In this document: in pieces, positions 1 to 5,418 of the stretch
Position numbering within the stretch: position 1 is the first letter of the stretch
How the letters are laid out: each line of letters starts with the position of its first letter
Source: Hydrogenothermaceae bacterium
GTDB lineage: Bacteria; Aquificota; Aquificia; Aquificales; Hydrogenothermaceae
Direction: 5' to 3'
Length of the DNA: 5,418 bases
Assembly: GCA_015490675.1 (NCBI GenBank)
Contig: WFXI01000197.1
Coordinates: 1 to 5,418 of the forward strand
The notes under the pieces: generated by a model
What the model was told of the DNA's origin: nothing
Seen by the model: the letters and a program-made list of their open reading frames with translations, nothing else
Database searches by the model: none
Made by a program: the position numbers and the translations under genes

Positions 1-701
1 TTAGAGCCTTATTTGCTGCAACTCCTGAAGCGAAATTAAGGGGATACACACCAGGAAGATTTTCTTTTAATGTAAAAGGGGGAAGATGTGAAGCCTGTAA
101 AGGAGATGGTGTTGTAAAGATAGAAATGCACTTTTTACCAGATGTTTATATTACCTGTGAAGTTTGTGGAGGGAAAAGATATAACAAAGAAACTTTAATG
201 ATTGAGTATAAGGGAAAAAACATAGCAGATGTATTAGATATGACTGTCGCTGAAGCTTTAGAATTTTTCCAAAATGTTCCATCTATTAAAAATAAATTAA
301 AAGTTTTATATGATGTAGGACTAGATTATATAAAATTAGGGCAACCAGCAACTACTCTTTCAGGAGGAGAAGCACAAAGAATAAAACTATCTAGAGAACT
401 TTCCAAAAGAGACACAGGAAAAACATTATATTTACTAGATGAACCAACAACAGGACTACACAGCCACGATGTAGATAAATTAATCAAAGTTTTAAATAAA
501 TTAGTAGATAAAGGAAATACAGTAGTAGTTATTGAACATAATTTAGATGTTATAAAAAATGCAGATTGGATAATAGATTTAGGACCTGAAGGAGGAGACA
601 AAGGAGGGCAAATAGTAGCAACTGGAACACCAGAAGAAGTTGCAAAAAATCCAAATTCCTGGACAGGAAAGTTTCTGAAAAAGTATTTGGAAAATGGTTA
701 A
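1..701 (+). CDS. uvrA: UvrA, excinuclease ABC subunit A (C-terminal part, 5' end outside window)
   Basis: UvrA is the dimeric ATPase that finds bulky DNA lesions and loads UvrB in nucleotide excision repair. The reading frame is open from base 3 at the left edge to TAA at 699-701, about 232 residues of a protein usually near 940, so only the C-terminal quarter is seen. Visible in order: the UvrA zinc module Cx2C-x19-Cx2C, with cysteines encoded at 87, 96, 156 and 165; the ABC signature LSGGEAQRIKLS (357-392); the Walker B stretch LYLLDEPTTGLH (426-461); and the switch histidine in VIEHNLDVI (His codon 537-539). These are the signature and Walker B of the second ATPase domain. The ATG at 126 lies inside the zinc module and is not the true start. 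The end has the usual UvrA form (TGKFLKKYL). The last 8 bases overlap the next gene. Identification is secure. Confidence 0.97.
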   Translation, partial: RALFAATPEAKLRGYTPGRFSFNVKGGRCEACKGDGVVKIEMHFLPDVYITCEVCGGKRYNKETLMIEYKGKNIADVLDMTVAEALEFFQNVPSIKNKLKVLYDVGLDYIKLGQPATTLSGGEAQRIKLSRELSKRDTGKTLYLLDEPTTGLHSHDVDKLIKVLNKLVDKGNTVVVIEHNLDVIKNADWIIDLGPEGGDKGGQIVATGTPEEVAKNPNSWTGKFLKKYLENG

Positions 702-993
702 GGTTAGATTATCTCAAAAGCAAGTAAATACTATAAAAGAAGTAGCTCATAATATTTTTGGTGATGATTGCAAAGTATACATTTTTGGAAGTAGGGCAGA
801 CTTAACAAGAAAAGGTGGAGATATAGATATACTTATAATAACAAAGGACCTAAAAGATAAATTTAGAAAAAAGTTAAAATTCATTGCGAATTTATATAAA
901 CTACTAGGAGAACAAAAAATAGATGTAATAATAACAGACTATCCAAAAACAGAAATCGAAAAACAAGCATTAAAAGAAGGTGTGGAAATTTGA
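694..993 (+). CDS. mntA: MntA-type minimal nucleotidyltransferase, predicted antitoxin of a HEPN/MNT pair
   Basis: This 99-residue protein is a stand-alone DNA polymerase beta-like nucleotidyltransferase domain. The active site is readable: G32-S33, then D43-I-D45 (a GSx9DxD motif), and a third acidic residue D77 in the strand IDVII. That completes the metal-binding triad, so the enzyme should be active. In studied MntA-HepT pairs this protein silences the toxin by transferring AMP from ATP to a tyrosine in the toxin's Rx4HxY motif. The same role is inferred here from the partner downstream, which carries that motif. The ATG overlaps the end of uvrA by 8 bases and has only a weak purine stretch (GGAAA) before it, so translation is probably coupled to uvrA. 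The gap between GS and DxD is nine residues, one shorter than the GSx10DxD often quoted for MntA but within the superfamily range. The symbol is assigned by domain and context. Confidence 0.85.
   Translation: MVKVRLSQKQVNTIKEVAHNIFGDDCKVYIFGSRADLTRKGGDIDILIITKDLKDKFRKKLKFIANLYKLLGEQKIDVIITDYPKTEIEKQALKEGVEI
976..982 (+). promoter_or_regulatory. Ribosome binding site that sets the TTG start of the HEPN gene
   Basis: A Shine-Dalgarno-like GAAGGTG ends 7 bases before TTG at 990-992. It lies inside the 3' end of the mntA-like gene. It supports the TTG start, because the next in-frame ATG is at codon 89 and would remove most of the protein. Confidence 0.6.
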
Positions 994-1454
994 ATAAAGA
1001 AATAGCAAATCAAAAATTTAAGTTTTTTTTAAAAGAAGTAGAAAGACACTATCAAATACTTGATGAAAATATAGAATCTTTAAAAGAGTATTTTCCTTTA
1101 GATGCAAATAAGATAGAAAAATTAGTAAAAAGTAAAGAACACCTAAAAACATTAGACCAAATAGCTTACAGATATATAAAATTACAGGATACATTAGGTA
1201 AAGTTTTGAGATATTTTCTTTTAAAAGAAGGAGAACTTGTTGAACACTTATCAATGGTAGATATAATCCACAAAATTCAAAAGTTAGGTATTTTTATAGA
1301 AGAAGAATTTTGGTTTGAAATGAGAAGTCTAAGAAATAACATTACTCACGAATATCCAGATATGTATGAAGAAATAGCAGAAGCTATTAACTCTTTGGCA
1401 TCTATAAAAAATCAAATCAAAGAAATAATTGATAATATAAAAGAAAGGGCATAA
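990..1454 (+). CDS. hepT: HEPN-domain protein, predicted HepT-type RNase toxin
   Basis: This 154-residue, largely alpha-helical protein carries the HEPN RNase motif Rx4HxY in RNNITHEY, with R115, H120 and Y122 as the key residues. In characterised HepT toxins the Arg and His form the RNase active site at a dimer interface, and the Tyr is the residue AMPylated by MntA. The middle segment (about 60-80, YRYIKLQDTLGKVLRYFLL) and the stretch leading to the motif (EEEFWFEMRSLRNN) resemble a branch of nucleotidyltransferase-partner HEPN proteins (HepT-like/HI0074-like). I cannot choose the exact Pfam family by eye. The start is TTG, overlapping the antitoxin stop as TTGA, so the toxin should be made only after and alongside the antitoxin. 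A run of eight T lies at 1023-1030, in codons 12-14. An alternative reading is a non-toxic substrate-binding partner of the nucleotidyltransferase; the intact motif favours a toxin. Confidence 0.85.
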   Translation: MNKEIANQKFKFFLKEVERHYQILDENIESLKEYFPLDANKIEKLVKSKEHLKTLDQIAYRYIKLQDTLGKVLRYFLLKEGELVEHLSMVDIIHKIQKLGIFIEEEFWFEMRSLRNNITHEYPDMYEEIAEAINSLASIKNQIKEIIDNIKERA

Positions 1455-1457
1455 TAT
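1429..1457 (+). promoter_or_regulatory. Possible internal sigma-70-type promoter for rlmN
   Basis: TTGATA (1429-1434, five of six consensus positions) is followed after 17 bases by TAATAT (1452-1457, four of six). An overlapping CATAAT (1450-1455) would give a 15-base spacer. The elements lie in the end of the HEPN gene and would give a leader of about 25 bases before rlmN. Such matches are frequent in AT-rich DNA, so this is tentative. It would let rlmN and hsp20 be expressed independently of the genes upstream. Confidence 0.3.
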
Positions 1458-1488
1458 TTATAGATAATTCTCATAAAAGTAGGGAAAA

Positions 1489-2577
1489 ATGGAAAAAATA
1501 TGTTTAAAGGATTTTAATTTTGGTGAACTAGAAAGATGGGTAAGAAAACAAGGCTGGCAAAAATTTAGAGCAAAACAGATAGCAAAATGGATATATAACA
1601 AAAAAGTAGCATCTTACGATGAAATGACAGATATATCCAAAGAAATAAGACAATATCTAAAAGAAAATACAACTTTAAATGTATTAAAACTCGTATCTTA
1701 TGAAAAATCAAAAATAGATGGAAGTATTAAATTTTTATGGCAACTACACGATGGAAATACTATAGAAAGTGTATTTATTCCAGAAAGAGACCATAATACC
1801 TTATGTATTTCAACACAGGTTGGATGTGCAGTTGGATGTAAATTTTGCTATACAACAAAAGATGGTCTAATTAGGAATCTAACAACTGCTGAAATTGTTG
1901 ACCAGTATATACAGGTTCAAAGATTTGTTGGACTTGAGCCAGAAAAAAGAATTTCAAATATTGTTTATATGGGAATGGGAGAGCCTCTTGCGAACTATGA
2001 TAATGTAAAAAAATCTGTTCAAATATTTACAGATGAAAGAATGGCAGGTTTATCTAATAGAAAAATTACAATTTCTTCTTCTGGAATAATAGCTCAAATT
2101 TTAAAAATGTATGAAGATAAAAGTTTTCCACAGGTTAGACTTGCAGTTTCTCTTAATGCTTCAGACCAGAAAACAAGAGAAGAAATAATGCCAATCACAA
2201 AAACCAATACCATAGAAGACCTAATGAATACCTTAAATAGCCTTCCTTTTAAAACAGGATACAGAATAATGCTTGAGTATGTTTTACTAAAAGGTGTAAA
2301 CGACACAGAAGAAGATGCTCATAGATTGGCAAAACTAATAGGCAAAAACAAAAAAAGATATAAAGTTAATTTAATACCATTTAACCCATTTGAAGGCTCA
2401 GAATACGAAAGACCTGACGAAAAAAGAGTAGAAAGATTCCAAAAAATTTTATGGGATTACAACATTTCAGCATTTATCAGATGGAGCAAAGGTAAAGATA
2501 TATCTGCAGCCTGCGGACAATTAAGGAAAAAGCAATTAGATAATTTTATATCAAAGGATTCTTTGGTAAAGGTATAA
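1489..2577 (+). CDS. rlmN: RlmN, dual-specificity 23S rRNA (A2503)/tRNA (A37) C2-methyltransferase, radical SAM
   Basis: RlmN is a cytoplasmic radical-SAM enzyme that methylates carbon 2 of A2503 in 23S rRNA near the peptidyl-transferase centre; in E. coli it also methylates A37 of some tRNAs. The 362 residues fit the usual family length. Residues 1-95 form the accessory N-terminal region (GWQKFRAKQIAKWIY at 22-36). The iron-sulfur cluster motif is C113-x3-C117-x2-C120, and GMGEPLANYD (162-171) is the SAM-binding GEP motif. Both cysteines of the methyl-transfer mechanism are present: C106, seven residues before the cluster, and C342 in DISAACGQL, the counterpart of the methylated cysteine of E. 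coli RlmN. C342 together with the AACGQL context separates it from unrelated radical-SAM proteins. Cfr resistance enzymes share the cysteines, but the overall sequence reads as RlmN. The ATG follows AGGGA (1481-1485) at a rather short distance of 3 bases. Confidence 0.96.
   Translation: MEKICLKDFNFGELERWVRKQGWQKFRAKQIAKWIYNKKVASYDEMTDISKEIRQYLKENTTLNVLKLVSYEKSKIDGSIKFLWQLHDGNTIESVFIPERDHNTLCISTQVGCAVGCKFCYTTKDGLIRNLTTAEIVDQYIQVQRFVGLEPEKRISNIVYMGMGEPLANYDNVKKSVQIFTDERMAGLSNRKITISSSGIIAQILKMYEDKSFPQVRLAVSLNASDQKTREEIMPITKTNTIEDLMNTLNSLPFKTGYRIMLEYVLLKGVNDTEEDAHRLAKLIGKNKKRYKVNLIPFNPFEGSEYERPDEKRVERFQKILWDYNISAFIRWSKGKDISAACGQLRKKQLDNFISKDSLVKV
2568..2572 (+). promoter_or_regulatory. Ribosome binding site for hsp20 inside the rlmN end
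   Basis: AAAGG ends 8 bases before the ATG at 2581 and overlaps the last codons of rlmN. It supports initiation at this ATG; no upstream start is possible because the rlmN stop TAA (2575-2577) is in the same frame. Confidence 0.5.
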
Positions 2578-2580
2578 AAG

Positions 2581-2919
2581 ATGATTAAGTTTGAAACATT
2601 CCCAGTTGATATATTAGATAAAGAGGATAAATACATAGTTTTAATGGATATCCCCGGAGTATATCCAGAAGATTTAGAAATTTTTGGAGAAGAACATTCT
2701 ATTACTATAAAAGGTATAAAAAGAGCTATAAAGAACGGAACATTTATTACAATGGAAAGATTTAGCGGAAAATTTTCTAGAAAAATTGTATTTTCTGAAG
2801 GAATAAACATAGCAAAAGCTATAGCAAAAATAGAAAATGGAGTCTTATATTTAGAAATTCCAAAGTTAAAAGATGAAATTTTTATAGATGCATCTGTAAA
2901 AATCAAAATAATCTTCTAA
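2581..2919 (+). CDS. Small heat-shock protein, Hsp20/alpha-crystallin family, with minimal N-terminal arm
   Basis: Small heat-shock proteins are ATP-independent holdases that bind unfolding proteins and keep them refoldable. The 112 residues are almost only the alpha-crystallin domain: FPVDILDKEDKYIV (7-20), the DIPGV turn (23-27), the strand ITIKG (41-45), ERFSGKFSRKIVF (59-71), and the family's G-V-L element in NGVLYLEIPK (86-95). A C-terminal I-x-I element appears as I108-K-I110, which in the family docks into a neighbouring subunit during oligomer assembly. The N-terminal arm before the domain is only about 6 residues, whereas most family members have a few tens. The start cannot be moved upstream, since the rlmN stop lies in the same frame one codon before the ATG. 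The gene is therefore probably co-translated with rlmN. Its downstream neighbour is lon, another protein quality-control gene. Confidence 0.92.
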   Translation: MIKFETFPVDILDKEDKYIVLMDIPGVYPEDLEIFGEEHSITIKGIKRAIKNGTFITMERFSGKFSRKIVFSEGINIAKAIAKIENGVLYLEIPKLKDEIFIDASVKIKIIF

Positions 2920-2935
2920 AATTTTATATAAACTC

Positions 2936-2959
2936 TTGAAAAATTTGTAAAATTTCCAA
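2936..2959 (+). promoter_or_regulatory. Imperfect AT-rich dyad over the lon promoter, possible operator
   Basis: The 24 bases centred between 2947 and 2948 read TTGxAAAxTTT on the left and AAAxTTTxCAA on the right. Nine of the twelve symmetric pairs match. The dyad covers the proposed -35 element of lon, which would suit a repressor site. The AT content makes part of the symmetry easy to reach by chance; the TTG/CAA ends are the more telling part. It is not a CIRCE element. It has no GC-rich stem with a T-tract, so it is not a convincing terminator for hsp20. Confidence 0.3.
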
Positions 2960-2973
2960 AAATAGAGTATATT
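2945..2973 (+). promoter_or_regulatory. Probable sigma-70-type promoter of lon
   Basis: TTGTAA (2945-2950, four of six consensus bases) and TATATT (2968-2973, five of six) are separated by exactly 17 bases. They sit in the only real intergenic gap of the window. Transcription would begin near 2980 and give a leader of about 26 bases. A second reading is a heat-shock-type -35, CTTGAAA at 2935-2941, but the matching C-rich -10 element is poor. Confidence 0.5.
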
Positions 2974-2995
2974 CCTTACTTGAAAAAATAATTTT

Positions 2996-3001
2996 GGAGG
3001 T
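2996..3001 (+). promoter_or_regulatory. Strong Shine-Dalgarno site of lon
   Basis: GGAGGT ends 5 bases before the ATG at 3007. It is the best ribosome binding site in the window and fixes the lon start. Together with its own promoter it suggests lon is expressed at a higher level than, or separately from, the genes upstream. Confidence 0.8.
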
Positions 3002-3006
3002 AATTT

Positions 3007-5418
3007 ATGGCACAACCTTTTGAAACTCACGAACAACCATTTGAAGAACAAAATTTACCAGAAGAATACCCATTAATACCTATAAGAGATTTAGTAATCT
3101 TTCCATATATGGTATTTCCTATTTTTGTTGGCAGAGAATTTTCAATTAATGCAATAAATGAAGCAATAGAAAACAATGATAGATATGTATTTTTAGCTCT
3201 TCAAAAAGACAAAAATATAGAAGAACCTACAGAAGATGATATTTACAAAGTAGGAACAGTTGCAACTATCTTAAGAATGGTAAAACTAGAAGACGATAGG
3301 ATTAAAATTCTAGTTCAGGGAGTTGCAAGGGGGAAAATAGAGCAGTTAAGAAAAGAAAATGGATTGTATAAGGTAAAAGTAGACATTATAGAAAATGATG
3401 AAGATTTTGAAGAAAGTATAGAAGTTGAAGCTTTAATGCATTCTGTAAAAGACCTTTTAGATAAAGCAATATCTTTAGGAAAGCAAGTAGTCCCTGATTT
3501 AGTTAGTATAATTAAAGGAGTTGATGAACCAGGAAGGCTTGCAGATTTAGTAGCATCAATTTTAGATATAAAATCAGAAGAAGCACAAGAAATACTAGAA
3601 ACAGTTGACCCAGTAGAAAGATTAAGAAAAGTCCACGATATTTTACTCAAAGAAGTAGGCCTTTTAGAAGTTCAGCAAAAGATTAGAAATACAGCCAGAG
3701 AATATATGGAAAAAGACCAGCGAGAATATTTCCTAAGACAGCAGATAAAAGCAATTCAAGAAGAACTTGGAGAGAAAGATGAAAGACAGGAAGAAATAGA
3801 GGAGTATAAGAAGAAAATAGAAGAAGCTCAAATGCCTGAAGATGTAAAGCAAGAAGCCCTAAAACAACTAAAAAGACTTGAAAAAATGCACCCTGACTCA
3901 GCAGAAGCAGGAGTAATAAGAACATACTTAGACTGGCTTGTAGAGCTTCCTTGGAATAAAAAAACAAAAGATAAGTTAAATCTAAAAAGAGCCAAAAAAA
4001 TACTAGATGAAGACCACTACGATTTAGAAAAAGTAAAAGAAAGAATTATTGAATATCTAGCTGTTCAAAAACTTAGAAAAGGAGAAGGTATAAAGGGGCC
4101 AATACTTTGCTTTGTTGGACCTCCAGGAGTAGGTAAAACTTCTTTAGGTCGCTCTATAGCAAAGGCTCTTGGTCGAAACTTCACTAGAATAGCCCTTGGT
4201 GGAATTAGAGATGAAGCAGAAATTAGAGGACATAGAAGAACTTATGTTGGAGCAATGCCAGGAAGAATTATACAGGCAATAAAACAAGCAGGGAGTAAAA
4301 ACCCAGTTATTATGTTAGACGAAGTAGATAAAATAGGAATGGACTTTAGGGGAGACCCATCATCTGCACTATTAGAAGTTTTAGACCCTGAACAAAATAA
4401 AGAATTTGTAGACCTATATTTAGGAGTTCCTTTTGATTTATCAGAAGTTATGTTTATATGCACAGCAAATAGAATTGATACCATTCCTAGACCACTACTA
4501 GATAGAATGGAAGTTATTAGAATTCCTGGATATTCTGAAGAAGAAAAAATGCACATAGCAAAAAAATACCTAATTCCAAAACAACTAAAAGAAACAGGAC
4601 TAAAACCTAAATATGTAGAGTTTACAGACAGTGGATTACAGTATCTAATTAGACACTATACAAGAGAAGCAGGAGTTAGAAGTCTAGAAAGAAGAATTAA
4701 TGAAGTACTCAGAAAAATAGCGAAAGAAATAGCTTTAACAGGTAAAAAGAAAAAGTATAAAATCACAAAAGCCACAGTTAAAAAATTCCTTGGGGCACCT
4801 ATCTATGTTCCAGAAAAAGAACAAAAGGATGAAATTGGAGTTGTTACAGGTTTAGCATGGACAGAAGTTGGAGGAGAAATATTAAAAATTGAAGCTACAA
4901 GAATGCCAGGAAAAGGAGGATTAATACTAACAGGTTCTCTTGGAGATGTAATGAAAGAATCTGCAAGGACAGCCCTTTCTTATGTTAAGTCAAAAGCAGA
5001 AGAATATGGAATGGACCCTAAAGATTTCGATAAATACGATACCCATGTGCATGTTCCAGCTGGAGCAATTCCAAAGGACGGACCTTCTGCAGGTATAGCA
5101 ATAACAACAGCTATATTTTCTCTTTATTCACAAATGCCTGTTAGGGCAGATGTAGCAATGACAGGGGAAATAACCTTAAGAGGAAAAGTTTTACCAGTAG
5201 GAGGATTAAAAGAAAAAATACTTGCTGCAAAAAGAGCAGGAATAAAAACAGTAATACTTCCTAAAGATAATAAAGATGAAGTAATGGAAGACCTTCCAGC
5301 ATTTGTTAGAAAAAATCTAGATTTAAGATTTGTAGAGCATATAGATGAAGTATTTCCAATAGCAATTAAAGATTTTGATAAACTAAAGAAAAAGGCTAAA
5401 AAAGGTAGAAAAAAGAAA
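3007..5418 (+). CDS. lon: Lon, ATP-dependent serine protease (LonA type; stop codon beyond window)
   Basis: Lon is a cytoplasmic AAA+ protease that unfolds and degrades damaged and selected regulatory proteins. The frame is open for 804 codons to the window edge, slightly longer than the 784 residues of E. coli Lon, so it is nearly complete. Order of parts: acidic leader (1-18); LON substrate-binding domain (about 20-215, from YPLIPIRDLVIFP); coiled-coil helical region (about 220-310); AAA+ domain with Walker A GPPGVGKT (371-378), Walker B VIMLDEVDK (434-442), sensor-1 N488 and a candidate arginine finger R500; a sensor-2 region near GVRSLERR (556-563); and the protease domain with catalytic S694 in DGPSAG and K737 in GGLKEK. 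The Ser-Lys spacing of 43 equals that of E. coli Lon (S679/K722). There is no membrane segment, so it is not LonB. The tail (792-804) is nearly all lysine. Own promoter and strong ribosome binding site. Confidence 0.97.
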   Translation, partial: MAQPFETHEQPFEEQNLPEEYPLIPIRDLVIFPYMVFPIFVGREFSINAINEAIENNDRYVFLALQKDKNIEEPTEDDIYKVGTVATILRMVKLEDDRIKILVQGVARGKIEQLRKENGLYKVKVDIIENDEDFEESIEVEALMHSVKDLLDKAISLGKQVVPDLVSIIKGVDEPGRLADLVASILDIKSEEAQEILETVDPVERLRKVHDILLKEVGLLEVQQKIRNTAREYMEKDQREYFLRQQIKAIQEELGEKDERQEEIEEYKKKIEEAQMPEDVKQEALKQLKRLEKMHPDSAEAGVIRTYLDWLVELPWNKKTKDKLNLKRAKKILDEDHYDLEKVKERIIEYLAVQKLRKGEGIKGPILCFVGPPGVGKTSLGRSIAKALGRNFTRIALGGIRDEAEIRGHRRTYVGAMPGRIIQAIKQAGSKNPVIMLDEVDKIGMDFRGDPSSALLEVLDPEQNKEFVDLYLGVPFDLSEVMFICTANRIDTIPRPLLDRMEVIRIPGYSEEEKMHIAKKYLIPKQLKETGLKPKYVEFTDSGLQYLIRHYTREAGVRSLERRINEVLRKIAKEIALTGKKKKYKITKATVKKFLGAPIYVPEKEQKDEIGVVTGLAWTEVGGEILKIEATRMPGKGGLILTGSLGDVMKESARTALSYVKSKAEEYGMDPKDFDKYDTHVHVPAGAIPKDGPSAGIAITTAIFSLYSQMPVRADVAMTGEITLRGKVLPVGGLKEKILAAKRAGIKTVILPKDNKDEVMEDLPAFVRKNLDLRFVEHIDEVFPIAIKDFDKLKKKAKKGRKKK

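Noticed and set aside
326..601. Antisense open frame of 91 codons inside uvrA
   Set aside because: It is opposite the UvrA signature and Walker B region, which fully explains the sequence.
694..1454. Recent horizontal gain of the toxin-antitoxin pair
   Set aside because: Base composition and the AGA/ATA codon habit look the same as in uvrA and rlmN, and there are no flanking repeats or transposase remnants. Older transfer cannot be excluded.
1457..1477. Small hairpin between the HEPN gene and rlmN as a terminator
   Set aside because: The arms are short, nearly all A-T with a bulge, and no T-tract follows; it would not be stable, least of all in a thermophile.
1489..2577. Cfr-type antibiotic resistance methyltransferase instead of RlmN
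   Set aside because: Cfr shares the catalytic cysteines, but the N-terminal region, the DISAACGQL ending and the housekeeping setting fit RlmN.
2457..2906. Antisense open frame of 149 codons across the rlmN end and hsp20
   Set aside because: It lies opposite two well-supported genes and resembles no family I know. Its length follows from the low density of stop codons on the reverse of Lys/Glu/Ile-rich AT-biased genes.
2920..2960. Intrinsic terminator after hsp20
   Set aside because: The only inverted repeat is AT-only in its core, lacks a GC stem and is not followed by a T-run. Transcription may read through into lon.
3315..4556. Several antisense open frames of 94-111 codons inside lon, some looking membrane-like (Leu/Phe-rich)
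   Set aside because: The Leu/Phe richness is the reverse complement of Glu/Lys-rich codons in the Lon coiled-coil region. All motifs are on the + strand.

Overview
The window is AT-rich DNA carrying six co-directional protein genes on the + strand, packed with almost no spacer. The proteins are rich in Lys, Glu and Ile, and arginine and isoleucine are mostly encoded by AGA/AGG and ATA. This composition and the look of the UvrA, RlmN and Lon proteins suggest a low-GC thermophilic bacterium. My best guess is Aquificota, Hydrogenothermaceae-like (Sulfurihydrogenibium or a relative). That is an inference from style, not a database match.

Layout: (1) 1-701, the last quarter of uvrA, entering from the left edge; (2) 694-993, a minimal nucleotidyltransferase (MntA-type antitoxin) whose start lies inside the uvrA end; (3) 990-1454, a HEPN protein (HepT-type RNase toxin) starting with TTG in a 4-base overlap with the antitoxin gene; (4) 1489-2577, rlmN, a radical-SAM 23S rRNA/tRNA adenine C2-methyltransferase; (5) 2581-2919, a very short Hsp20 small heat-shock protein, in frame with rlmN and only one codon past its stop; (6) 3007-5418, lon, an ATP-dependent protease that is still open at the right edge after 804 codons.

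Genes 1-5 look like one transcription unit: their junctions are -8, -4, +34 and +3 bases. A weak internal promoter is possible before rlmN. The only sizeable gap (2920-3006, 87 bases) carries a plausible promoter for lon, an AT-rich dyad over its -35 region and a strong Shine-Dalgarno site. Functionally the window joins DNA repair (UvrA), a toxin-antitoxin pair, ribosome/tRNA modification (RlmN) and protein quality control (Hsp20 holdase next to Lon protease).

The most notable item is the complete MntA/HepT pair, with both diagnostic motifs intact, wired by gene overlap into the end of a housekeeping repair gene. This is a known family of system in an unusual setting, not a new one. I see no tRNA, rRNA, CRISPR array, insertion sequence, riboswitch or clear intrinsic terminator. 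No stretch over 300 bases is without a gene.
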